From Butyrivibrio sp. XPD2002 (GTDB lineage: Bacteria > Bacillota > Clostridia > Lachnospirales > Lachnospiraceae): 64,000 nt of DNA. Under the pieces are notes generated by a model. That model worked only from the letters and a program-made list of their open reading frames with translations, was not told the origin of the DNA and searched no databases. Of this stretch, positions 15,211 to 22,407 are shown one piece after another. Every line of letters starts with the position of its first letter. Position 1 is the first letter of the stretch. The DNA lies in assembly GCF_000423945.1 (NCBI RefSeq), contig NZ_AUIY01000008.1:124001-188000 (forward strand), in the 5' to 3' direction. Made by a program: the position numbers and the translations under genes.

Positions 15211-15285
15211 TCGATACATAGATAGAATACCACTCATTTGGCAAAACGTCAATATGAATGATTCGTTCGATACATTTTGTATCGA
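15211..15285 (-). promoter_or_regulatory. Promoter and operator-like repeats of the ATPase-Toprim operon
   Basis: On the minus strand TTGACG (15247-15252), 17 bp and TATTCT (15224-15229). A perfect inverted repeat CGATACA-TTT-TGTATCG spans 15268-15284 just upstream of the -35 box, and a further TCGATACA half-site lies at 15211-15218 downstream of the -10 box. Flanking sites of this kind suggest repression by a dimeric regulator, perhaps the XRE protein encoded at 15393-15725. Confidence 0.7.
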
Positions 15286-15392
15286 TATCAGCTTTCGTCA
15301 TAACATTTTATAGTCGATTACCCAAAGTCAAATTACATGCCATTTCATACACACCTCATATTGACATCCAAATTGCCTTCAGAATTCTATAA

Positions 15393-15725
15393 TCACAGCT
15401 TTGCCAGAGCCCTGATCTGCTCAATGGCAACTTTCCTAACTGCAGCCTTCCTTATTGAAAAGAATGCTTTCAGTATCTCATCAGTCTCTATTTTCCTTTC
15501 CATGCGTTCCTTATCATCCTGTCCGAAGATAATCCAGTCAGCTGACACGTCAAAGAGCTCAGCATACTCTCTTATCATTGTTGGAGACAGTGTCCTTTTC
15601 TCCATCTCCAACTCCGATACAGCGCTTCGGCTTCCAAGGTGAAGCTTTCTTGCCAGTTCCTCCTGGCTCATGTTGCTCCTTGTTCTAAGCAGTCTCAGTC
15701 TTTCTCCGATGTTCTTTGTTTCCAT
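15393..15725 (-). CDS. XRE-family helix-turn-helix regulator
   Basis: A 110-residue regulator with an N-terminal lambda-repressor-type HTH at about residues 8-62 (GERLRLLRTRSNMSQEEL, then SRSAVSELEMEKRTLSP) and a helical tail. AAAGGAG lies eight bases before the ATG. It is upstream of the ATPase-Toprim operon in the same direction, 210 bp away, and is a plausible regulator of it. Its own leader contains nested inverted repeats at 15742-15905. Confidence 0.88.
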   Translation of the reverse strand: METKNIGERLRLLRTRSNMSQEELARKLHLGSRSAVSELEMEKRTLSPTMIREYAELFDVSADWIIFGQDDKERMERKIETDEILKAFFSIRKAAVRKVAIEQIRALAKL

Positions 15726-15741
15726 TTCATTCTCCTTTTCC

Positions 15742-15905
15742 GGAGTCTGAAAACGGAAACACGACCTGCCTAGAGCTATTCAGTTTGCATCAAAAAAGAA
15801 GCCTGCAAAACGGTAATGAAACAAAACCATAATAGTTATGGTCACATCTCCGTTTTGCAGACTCCTTGGTGCTATTTTTATTTTCAGCATATACAGCTCT
15901 AGGCA
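15742..15905 (-). ncRNA. Nested inverted repeats: candidate regulatory leader RNA or MITE-like element
   Basis: Outer arms TGCCTAGAGCT (15767-15777) and AGCTCTAGGCA (15895-15905) are perfectly complementary. Inside them CTGCAAAACGG (15803-15813) pairs with CCGTTTTGCAG (15850-15860), and ACCATAA (15826-15832) pairs with TTATGGT (15836-15842). The segment at 15850-15865 can alternatively pair with 15742-15756. On the minus strand the CTGCAAAACGG stem is followed by CTTCTTTTTT, like a terminator, upstream of the XRE gene. A 36-residue frame (start MLKIKIAPRSL) spans it but has no ribosome binding site. Confidence 0.5.
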
Positions 15906-16098
15906 AACTCTTGGCACATGAGCGGGGCTCGTTCGACTTACGCCTCCTCCTTTGGTTTCTATTTACATATAGAAGAACCCCACATTATTCTTTGCTGCGA
16001 TTCAGCCCTTCGTTCACATATACCTCAAACTATTCAGTTTTCAAACTTACAGCAACAGCCCGATATCTTCCCCATGATGTCTGAGCTCAAAGCCAATA
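15906..16098. other. Intergenic stretch between leader repeats and zinc-ribbon gene
   Basis: No supported gene. Open frames here lack ribosome binding sites. A very short minus-strand frame MGKISGCCCKFEN with no clear ribosome binding site is present near 16,050 and is probably fortuitous. Confidence 0.35.
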
Positions 16099-16347
16099 CT
16101 ATAACCTACTGATATTTCGCGTTGCTACTTCCCTGCATTCCCTGGCATATTTGTTTCTCATTAGAATAGCTTCCCTAATATCTTCCTCAGATGCCGGATG
16201 AGCGGAGTAGCCTCTGTTCTTAACACTTACCCTAAGCCACTCCCCGCAATTTGGACATTGCAGGCATCCCTTGACAACCTCAACATGCATCATGACGTAA
16301 CCACAGTTTGTGCATCCCCCATGAACTAACGTTTTTTCTGAATTCAT
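16099..16347 (-). CDS. Small zinc-ribbon protein
   Basis: An 82-residue protein with two CxxC pairs: GGCTNCGYV near residue 12 and CLQCPNCGEW near residue 28, a typical zinc ribbon. The C-terminal half is helical and charged. The start MNSEKTLVHG was chosen because AAAGGAG lies 10 bp upstream; the longer frame would include that site in its coding sequence. Isolated between the leader-repeat region and a hypothetical regulator. Function unknown; nucleic-acid or protein binding is likely for such a fold. Confidence 0.7.
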   Translation of the reverse strand: MNSEKTLVHGGCTNCGYVMMHVEVVKGCLQCPNCGEWLRVSVKNRGYSAHPASEEDIREAILMRNKYARECREVATRNISRL

Positions 16348-16514
16348 ATAATACTCACTCCTTTCATACAACAGTGCATATTATATGTAGAAAAAACTAA
16401 TACGTCAGCACGAAAAAATTTGAACAGTTTAGGAACAACAATAGAACAGCCACAGAACACTTCCCGTACAACTCCATCAATCATAGTGCCTCAATTCCAG
16501 AATTCATGCCACTT

Positions 16515-17141
16515 TCAGTCTTCTTTAATTCCGCACACATTGTCATCATCTTCTTCATTCTCATCATGTTCATCATCATCATTATCATTAGCCGGTTTCA
16601 CTATACCTGCGATGATGTCTTCCTGCTCTCTTCGAGAAGCATAGATCCAAATGAAAAGCCCAAATAGCTTGATAGCTTCTCTTTTCCTATAATCGATCAC
16701 ATCATCCGAAACGTTTACTTCATCAGCAAGCTGCTCATTAGTCATAGGATCGTCATCTGTGAAATATGCGCTCCAAAGAATCTTTTTATACAGTTCTCCC
16801 TTATAGCTGAAATCCGCAACCATATCCAACAGCCCAATCAACTTATCCCAAAGCCACGGCGCCCTTACAGCCTTATACACAAAAGTCGTCTGTGCCTCAT
16901 TATGCTTTTTCCTATCCTTCTTCATCAACTTGAGGAATTCTCTTCTCAACTCCTGCTTATTTTTCAGAATCTCTTTTTCAGTCATTGGCGGCAGTTGTAA
17001 CATTAATGGATTAAATGATTTCCTACGATCCTTATACTCTTCTAACATTTTCCTCGTCATATCAAGTACCACTGCCGGATCCAATCCAAAGCTTTTTATG
17101 TAAAAATCGATGCGTTGTTCCAATGTTGTCCTCCTCGGCAT
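16515..17141 (-). CDS. Hypothetical protein with HTH-like C-terminus and acidic tail
   Basis: A 208-residue protein with a strong GGAGG site before MPRRTTLEQR. Basic and helical in the first 95 residues (KDRKKHNEAQ region). Residues about 130-160 (MTNEQLADEVNVSDDVIDYRKREAIKLF) look like a helix-turn-helix of the sigma-4/LuxR type. The last 25 residues are almost all Asp, Glu and Asn, encoded by GAT/GAA repeats. No family recognised. It is followed by a 140-bp gap before the zinc-ribbon gene. Confidence 0.6.
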   Translation of the reverse strand: MPRRTTLEQRIDFYIKSFGLDPAVVLDMTRKMLEEYKDRRKSFNPLMLQLPPMTEKEILKNKQELRREFLKLMKKDRKKHNEAQTTFVYKAVRAPWLWDKLIGLLDMVADFSYKGELYKKILWSAYFTDDDPMTNEQLADEVNVSDDVIDYRKREAIKLFGLFIWIYASRREQEDIIAGIVKPANDNDDDEHDENEEDDDNVCGIKED

Positions 17142-17163
17142 TTTATTTCCTCCATATCCTCAT

Positions 17164-17200
17164 AAAAAAACAGGGTGACTGGTCATTCCCAATCACCCTG
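17164..17200 (-). terminator. Rho-independent terminator of the XRE gene at 17218-17613
   Basis: On the minus strand CAGGGTGA pairs with TCACCCTG (arms at 17193-17200 and 17171-17178), followed by seven T residues (17164-17170). Confidence 0.85.
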
Positions 17201-17217
17201 CGGCATTAGCTTTTTGT

Positions 17218-17613
17218 TTATTCAGACTTTTTCTGTTTTGAGACATGCAATTTTTGTTCAAGAGATTCTCTTGCATCATTTTCAGATGCCACCACCAAAC
17301 CTTCAAGATAGCCCTCAGCAGCTTTCCTATTTGCTGCACTCAGTTTACGTAAACAAGCCACAATTCTCGCTTCCTGTGGTGTTAAAGGCATATTCTCGGA
17401 AGTGCTCATATCAAAAGAACTAAAATCTCCAAAAGTCATCCCAAAAGCCGCACAGATACTGTTCATCAATTCCATTTTAGGGAATGTATCTCTTTTAAAA
17501 ATATCTGTTATTGTAGTAGTTGTTACGCCTGCCTCTTTTGCCAGCCTGTAATATGTCCACTTACGATCATCCATCAGCATCTGAATCCTGTTTTGCACTT
17601 CCCCTACCGTCAC
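17218..17613 (-). CDS. XRE-family helix-turn-helix regulator
   Basis: A 131-residue protein starting at a GTG (VTVGEVQNRI) with GGAAAGGAG eight bases upstream. The HTH spans about residues 6-60 (IQMLMDDRKWTYYRLAKEAG then TTTTITDIFKRDTFPKMELM), followed by FGMTFGDFSSF, the usual end of the Cro/CI fold. A C-terminal helical region follows. It is flanked by terminators, so it is a single-gene transcript. Target unknown. Confidence 0.85.
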   Translation of the reverse strand: MTVGEVQNRIQMLMDDRKWTYYRLAKEAGVTTTTITDIFKRDTFPKMELMNSICAAFGMTFGDFSSFDMSTSENMPLTPQEARIVACLRKLSAANRKAAEGYLEGLVVASENDARESLEQKLHVSKQKKSE

Positions 17614-17732
17614 GGATTTATCTCCTTTCCAAACGAAAGCGATCACTCCATTATTGTAGAAGAATGGTCGTGCTCAAAAAATCAGCCAGTGTCTACTAAT
17701 AGTCGTTCATAGCGTACTATCCTATAAAATAG

Positions 17733-17758
17733 GAAAAGACCTCAAACGAGGTCTTTTC
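17733..17758. terminator. Bidirectional terminator hairpin
   Basis: GAAAAGACCTC (17733-17743) and GAGGTCTTTTC (17748-17758) form a perfect 11-bp stem with a 4-base loop. It lies after the membrane protein gene at 17791-18171. Confidence 0.75.
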
Positions 17759-17790
17759 TGAAACTACTACATGAATTTTTTTATTAAATA

Positions 17791-18171
17791 TTATTGCGAT
17801 TCATCATTAGTTACTTCAGTTTTCTTCTTTCCTGTGACAATTGCTATTACTGCAACTGCGGCGTTAATCAGGCACCATCCTGACCATATTACCAGATCGC
17901 TATAATTACCATGTCCGGCAAACCCTATCAGCGCTGCAAGTCCAAAGATAATAATAAGTGCTATATTGCCACCTTTTCCGGAACTCTTTCTTGTAGCGAT
18001 AGAAACAATTCCGCCAGCAAGCATTAGGATAGCAACTATGATTCCAGCAGATCCCGACGAGCCTCCATTCTCCTCAAGCGCATTTACCACGCCTGCTGCA
18101 CATGACTGGAATGCCACAATTATAAAGAATACAATTGTCAAAATCCCTGCCACCAACTTCCAAATTTTCAT
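17791..18171 (-). CDS. Small multi-pass membrane protein
   Basis: A 126-residue hydrophobic protein with about four membrane segments (residues 6-27, 42-58, 70-87 and 96-113) and a short charged tail KKKTEVTNDESQ. A Cys at FQSCAAG near residue 24 resembles a lipobox but sits within a membrane helix pattern. The strong site AGGAGAAT precedes the ATG. It lies 21 bp downstream of the secreted-protein gene, so both are likely co-transcribed. Family not recognised. Confidence 0.65.
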   Translation of the reverse strand: MKIWKLVAGILTIVFFIIVAFQSCAAGVVNALEENGGSSGSAGIIVAILMLAGGIVSIATRKSSGKGGNIALIIIFGLAALIGFAGHGNYSDLVIWSGWCLINAAVAVIAIVTGKKKTEVTNDESQ

Positions 18172-18192
18172 AAATCCTATTCTCCTTTTACT

Positions 18193-19149
18193 TTAGAACT
18201 TAATTGTTATAACATCCGAATCAAAAACTGTATCCCAAGATTTCAGGTCAAAGATATGGAAGAACAGTTCAACATCGGTGATATCAGTTATTCCATTCTC
18301 TTCCAGGCTTGAGCTGAAGAATGTTACCGCACTTATTGCTTTCTTCCCAGCAACTACATCTTCAGACATAGAGGAATCTACCATGAATCCATTTACCGAT
18401 ACATCCCTTACCTGGACAGTAATGTCCTGATCAGAGTTGTTCTCTATATAAAGGATGACTCCTGGACCGAAGAAAGAATTTTTATCAGAGAGGCCCTTGC
18501 CTACAATCTTCACTCCATTTGTATCTACCAGGACTTCACCAGAGTCATCGTAATTCTGAACGTAGCCTTCTGCGACGGATGTATCAATTTTTATCACATC
18601 CGTATCTACTATCTCATCCCAGCTCTCTGAATCGAAGATATGGAACAAGAACTCCATGGTCGCAATCTGCTCAATACCACATTCCTTAAGTCCTGACGTC
18701 TGGAATGTCAGTCCATCATTGGCTTTCTTACCAGCAGCCACATCAGCAGACATCATAGTTTCAACCATGTAGCCATTTACGTTTGCATTACGTGCCTGTA
18801 CTGTAATTCCCTTAGCAGAATTGTTTTCAATTAGAAGAGTGAGCTTAGTACCTGCCCACGAATCCTCAATCCCTGTCGCTGTAATCTTTATATCATTGTC
18901 ATCATAGAGCACCTGCTCTTCAATTGTTACAGCTGATGCCTCTTCCTTTTTTTCTTCCTGAGCCTGCTCTGCAGCACCTGCCTCTGTACCACCCGCGTCT
19001 GTTTCTTTACTTTCTGAATCAGAGGACGTTGTAACACTGGATATCTGCTTATCACCATCAGAGCTTGAAGATGAACCGCTTCCAATCGCCATGCCTGCAA
19101 AAAGCACAAGACAGAGTAGTACAGGTAACCATTTCATTTTGTTTTTCAT
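18193..19149 (-). CDS. Secreted protein with duplicated beta domain
   Basis: A 318-residue exported protein: signal peptide (WLPVLLCLVLFAGMAIGSG, residues 7-25), a Ser/Glu-rich low-complexity linker to about residue 75, then two homologous domains of about 110 residues. Matching blocks are VQARNANVNGYMVETMMSADV and VQVRDVSVNGFMVDSSMSEDV (first 20 residues or so each), and FLFHIFDSESWD and LFFHIFDLKSWD. The domains probably form beta sandwiches outside the cell. GGAGG precedes the start. A truncated rhomboid gene lies just upstream and a small membrane protein just downstream. No enzymatic motif seen. Confidence 0.75.
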   Translation of the reverse strand: MKNKMKWLPVLLCLVLFAGMAIGSGSSSSSDGDKQISSVTTSSDSESKETDAGGTEAGAAEQAQEEKKEEASAVTIEEQVLYDDNDIKITATGIEDSWAGTKLTLLIENNSAKGITVQARNANVNGYMVETMMSADVAAGKKANDGLTFQTSGLKECGIEQIATMEFLFHIFDSESWDEIVDTDVIKIDTSVAEGYVQNYDDSGEVLVDTNGVKIVGKGLSDKNSFFGPGVILYIENNSDQDITVQVRDVSVNGFMVDSSMSEDVVAGKKAISAVTFFSSSLEENGITDITDVELFFHIFDLKSWDTVFDSDVITIKF

Positions 19150-19177
19150 ATATTGCTTGCCTCCTCATATTGTTTTT

Positions 19178-19375
19178 TTATAATAAGCGCAGCAATTCCT
19201 TCTGGGTAAACGCACTGCTCACTATCCTGTAATACTGTCTGTTCTGTATAGTATCCATATATGAAGATCCGAGCATTTTTACATCAAACGCCCGAAGGTT
19301 TACCAAGACAAATATAATGATATTGATCCCAATGATGACAATAGTTGCGGGAGAATTAAGGAATATGCTGTTCAT
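19178..19375 (-). pseudogene. Rhomboid protease, N-terminal fragment
   Basis: Sixty-five residues with a membrane helix (TIVIIGINIIIFVLVNL) and then NRQYYRIVSSAFTQKELLRLL before a stop. This is the start of a rhomboid intramembrane serine protease, in which YYRxxTSxFxHxxxxHLLFNM follows the first helix. The Ser and His catalytic part is missing, so the product is not active. A frameshift or deletion near the stop is likely. Confidence 0.6.
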
Positions 19376-19391
19376 TTTACTTCTACTTCCT

Positions 19392-19520
19392 TTATGCCTT
19401 TAGCCCAATCAAGAATTCAAAGAAAACCTCTGCACAGTCTTCTCCCGGCCTTAAAACTCCATCTTTTACCACAGGTATACCTTTCATGTAAACTGGATGC
19501 TCCCCAACAAACTTTTTCAA
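19392..19520 (-). CDS. Possible small protein (TTG start)
   Basis: A 42-residue frame starting at a TTG that overlaps the stop of the Cys-rich gene, with GGAG seven bases upstream. It reads FVGEHPVYMKGIPVVKDG and ends EVFFEFLIGLKA, which has a protein-like composition. No family recognised. It could also be the C-terminal remnant of a longer gene. Confidence 0.35.
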   Translation of the reverse strand: MKKFVGEHPVYMKGIPVVKDGVLRPGEDCAEVFFEFLIGLKA

Positions 19521-19636
19521 TCAAGCTCTCCGTCTCTCCTGCAGAAATCATAGAACTCACAGGTCACGCAGAAGTGTTTGCAGAACTTATTGTTACGATG
19601 TATACATTTCTTTATCCAGTAGATCAGTCGCCCCAT
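19517..19636 (-). CDS. Small cysteine-rich protein
   Basis: A 39-residue protein (MGRLIYWIKKCIHRNNKF start) with five Cys arranged C-x7-C-x3-C-x2-C-x5-C and several His, so probably metal binding. AGGAGG lies five bases before the ATG. It is followed by an overlapping short frame. It may be related in role to the Cys-rich protein at 1964-2173. Too short for automatic gene calls. Confidence 0.5.
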   Translation of the reverse strand: MGRLIYWIKKCIHRNNKFCKHFCVTCEFYDFCRRDGELD

Positions 19637-20027
19637 ATACGCCTCCTCAGAAAATGATTGCGAGCAATACTCCAAAAGTAATTTATCTGTATTGGTCTCC
19701 TCTATGGTTAGTCCTCTAGGTTCCTCTATGGTTCCTCTATGGTTACAGTATGAACTTTTTGGAGTCCCATAAAAATGCCAACTAGATGATGCGGCCAGCA
19801 GAGAATATCTTGTCCACTCAGATACATAATATTGATGAAAGACTTCCGGCCCACGTTCCGGCGCGCCGACCCGTGGCTGAGCCGTGTCCTAACGGTAGTA
19901 AGTAAAGTGGCAAGTGGTGTATTCCTGCGCATAAATGCTCCGTCGTACTCACTTGTTGGGGCGTATCCCCAATCCCCTCGCATCAGATTTTCAATCTGAC
20001 TATGCTCTCTTCGAGAGCTAAAGACAC
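19637..20027. other. Intergenic region with short repeats and a GC-rich structured patch
   Basis: CCTCTATGGTT recurs in tandem at about 19691-19742. A GC-rich patch at about 19840-19895 can fold (CGGCGCGCCG core with CCACG/CGTGG flanks) and stands out from the AT-rich surroundings. A minus-strand frame of 85 codons crosses it (19726-19983) but has no ribosome binding site or recognisable domain. Two small hairpins lie at about 19984-20020. Confidence 0.4.
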
Positions 20028-20074
20028 AAAAAAAGAAGGGACACCACCATCATATTTCTGATAGTAATGTCCCT
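20028..20074 (-). terminator. Rho-independent terminator after the relaxase remnant
   Basis: AGGGACA pairs with TGTCCCT (20068-20074 and 20037-20043) on the minus strand, followed by TCTTTTTTT. Confidence 0.75.
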
Positions 20075-20080
20075 AAAAAA

Positions 20081-20818
20081 TTATCGCGTCTGCTCGCGTG
20101 TCCTGTTCTGATCCGGAGTCTTTTCGATTCCAAGGATCTTATCGATATCATATTTTGCAGTCTGATAGGTCTGCATATTTTTTCTGACTTCCTTGTATTC
20201 GGAGTAGGCCGCTTTCTTTTTTGCCAAAACTTTTCCGTACTCATCGCTGAGTCCTTTTACAGAAGGAAGTTTTCCCTTGTGCCTGTTAAAAGAATCTTTG
20301 GCTGCCTTGTGAGTCATGATCTCTTCCTTGTGCTCAGCAAAAAACTGCCTGCTGTAACCAGTCTGTTTATACTGCTGATAGATGTCTTTTGTCTTGGAGT
20401 AGTCGATGATCTTGCTCTTAAGCTCTGAGATTTCTTTAAGACGTTTCTCGTAGCCCTTGATCTGATCACTAAGTTCAGAGAATCTTTCTGAAGTGTCGCC
20501 GGCTCTTTTCTCAAGTTCATTGTAAGTCCTAAGTCCCTGCTCCTGGAAAAAGAGAAGTGCCTTCATGACATTTTTGACGTTGTACTTTTTCGCCCAGAGT
20601 TCATAGCCGGGACCTTTTCCCTTTGCAATAACCTCCTGCATGTTAAGGAGAAGATCAAAGCCATCCTCTCTGTAGAAGGGCTTGGCTTTTTCCTTTGGAG
20701 AAGTGTCTTTTCTCTCTTCTGATCCTCTTGCCACACCCTCAAGTTTCTCATGCAGCTCTTTTTCCGAATAGCCATCTCCGAGGGAACGGAACCTGAGCTG
20801 TTTCTTGCACAGCTGAGT
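20081..20818 (-). pseudogene. Relaxase of Tn1549-type element, C-terminal fragment
   Basis: About 245 residues read without a stop: KKQLRFRSLGDGYSEKELHE, then LLNMQEVIAKGKGPGYELWAK, and coiled-coil segments (YEKRLKEISELKSKIIDYSK, YQQYKQTGYSRQFFAEHKEE) to the end. This matches the C-terminal half of relaxases on Tn1549/CTn-type elements. The N-terminal catalytic Tyr and HUH motifs are absent; upstream an in-frame stop and unrelated sequence occur. The element can therefore not nick its own oriT. A separate strong ribosome binding site and ATG at about 20847 lead into another frame. Confidence 0.75.
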
Positions 20819-20882
20819 TTATGCTTGCTTGGTTTTCCTTTATGCATTTGAGTTTCTCCTTGTTCTATGAAAATGTATTTGG

Positions 20883-20925
20883 TAAAAGAAAGGCACCAGT
20901 CCGGGATATACCACAGGCCAGTGCC
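20883..20925 (-). terminator. Terminator of the DUF5688 gene
   Basis: On the minus strand GGCAC (20921-20925) pairs with GTGCC (20892-20896), extended by weaker pairs, followed by TTTCTTTT. Confidence 0.6.
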
Positions 20926-20951
20926 AATCATACCTTTTCTATCTTCTGTAA

Positions 20952-22034
20952 TCAGCCAAGACTCTTACCGTCTTTGGACTTTTCTCCGATGTCAGCATCC
21001 TTGTGAGGTGTCTTGGAAGCCTCATCCTTTGCCGCTTTAAGATCTCCCAGGAGAGATTTCTTTTCCGAAGCCTCATGCCCTCTGGCCTCCTTAGCAGCCT
21101 GACGCTCCACATACTTCTCACCAAGCTCAAAGACCTTTTCCTTGGCATCGTAGTGATAAACGTTGTCTGTCAGCTGCTCGGAAGGATCCACTGTAGTAGC
21201 GTTTACTTCTCTTACCATCGACTCAAGATGACGAAGATCCATTATGCCGTTGTCAGGCACGATCAAAATTTCATGGATGCTGCTGGGTAAAATGAAGAAG
21301 GACTCACCTCCAACCCTCTCCGAAGCTTTCTCCATGAAATTTTCGTAAGCAAGGACTCCGGCGCCATGTACATTGCCTTCCACAGATGCAACAAAAATCT
21401 GCTCCTGCTCAGGTGGGATGTTAAGCCCCAACATCTCAAGATCCTGAACCCCCATCTGCTTTGCAAGAACTTCGCACATGCCCTCAATTACAAGAGGTCT
21501 CACCTCAGGTGCTGTCTTCATTGCGTCCGCATGAAGCTGATCTGCGGTAATCCCATAATTCTCAAGCATCTGATTCGTAACAAGGATTGTTCCTGAACCC
21601 GCAGGTGTTTCGCCAAGCACAAAGCGATAAACCACTGACATATCCTCAATATCTTTATGAGGAACTGTATCAAGAAGCTCAGCGTTTCTCTCCTTGGATA
21701 CGACCTCCATTGCAAGTGTACCTTTCATCTTGTCATAGTCCTTGAAAGAATCCACATCAAACTCCGGCTGGTTTCTAAGAGATCTGTCCGCCAGATCAGT
21801 TGCTCCCTTTGCAATGTTTTCGTAAGAAACGCCGCTCTCGTAGTCCTGATAAAGAGTGGTTGCATTAAGGCTGACTCCTACTTCGCTGTCTGCAGGCTTT
21901 ACTACGATTGCCTCATAGCTACCGTTCATTCTTTCCGCTGTACGGTGCTCGACTTCAAAGTCTGTTCCGGTCCTAGCCTCAAGTGTTTCCTTAATATCTC
22001 TGGCAAGGTTTTCTCTAAATGTCTCAAAATCCAT
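20952..22034 (-). CDS. DUF5688 family protein (second copy)
   Basis: A 360-residue protein homologous over its length to the DUF5688 protein at 2173-3195. Shared blocks include LVTNQMLENYGITADQLH, PLVIEGM, LAKQMGV and SVEGNVHGAGVLAY. The C-terminal 55 residues are charged and low-complexity. Like the left copy it has a hairpin with a T-run in its leader. Downstream comes the truncated relaxase. In the left element the same protein leads into the Cys-rich and repA genes, so the two elements share a common ancestor but differ in layout. Function unknown. Confidence 0.85.
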   Translation of the reverse strand: MDFETFRENLARDIKETLEARTGTDFEVEHRTAERMNGSYEAIVVKPADSEVGVSLNATTLYQDYESGVSYENIAKGATDLADRSLRNQPEFDVDSFKDYDKMKGTLAMEVVSKERNAELLDTVPHKDIEDMSVVYRFVLGETPAGSGTILVTNQMLENYGITADQLHADAMKTAPEVRPLVIEGMCEVLAKQMGVQDLEMLGLNIPPEQEQIFVASVEGNVHGAGVLAYENFMEKASERVGGESFFILPSSIHEILIVPDNGIMDLRHLESMVREVNATTVDPSEQLTDNVYHYDAKEKVFELGEKYVERQAAKEARGHEASEKKSLLGDLKAAKDEASKTPHKDADIGEKSKDGKSLG

Positions 22035-22070
22035 TTTGTTTTCTCGCTTTCTTTTGTATTTTTGAGCATA

Positions 22071-22115
22071 GAAAAAGACGCAGCTCCAATCCTTCGATCA
22101 GAGACATGCGTCTTT
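22071..22115 (-). terminator. Terminator-like hairpin in the leader of DUF5688 (second copy)
   Basis: AAAGACGCA and TGCGTCTTT (22074-22082 and 22107-22115) form a stem with a long loop, and on the minus strand five T residues follow. It lies about 40 bp before the start codon, as in the leader at 3246-3283. Confidence 0.6.
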
Positions 22116-22407
22116 GGTTAATGGTTATTCTTTTGCAAAAGAAAAAGCCAGGAGATGAGCTGCTTCCCTGCTGCTCATTTCTTGGCGCATTATAACAATA
22201 TCACATCGAAAATCGGCTTTCAACGCAAAAACCATGCAAATTTCATGCATCTTGGTGACGTTTTGGCATTTTTAGTGACGTTTGGTAGGCAGGCTTGTTT
22301 CTATCTTCAAAAAAGCTTCCTGATCCGTTCTTCCTGCTCTTTTTCAGACTGCTTGCATGCTTTTTTAAGAATAGGTATGCTTATCGTTATTCATTTTACT
22401 AAAATGT
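22116..22407. other. Intergenic region downstream of lysR-type gene
   Basis: No complete gene. A minus-strand frame ending KKACKQSEKEQEERIRKLF near 22,310 looks like the tail of a lost element gene. GTGACGTTT occurs twice (about 22256 and 22276), and ATGCAAATTTCATGCAT forms a short inverted repeat near 22,237. Confidence 0.35.

Noticed and set aside
15918..16112. 64-codon plus-strand frame near the XRE leader
   Set aside because: No ribosome binding site and it runs through a repeat-rich, probably non-coding stretch.
19726..19983. 85-codon minus-strand frame
   Set aside because: No ribosome binding site, no known domain, and it crosses a GC-rich patch with strong secondary structure; described as intergenic instead.
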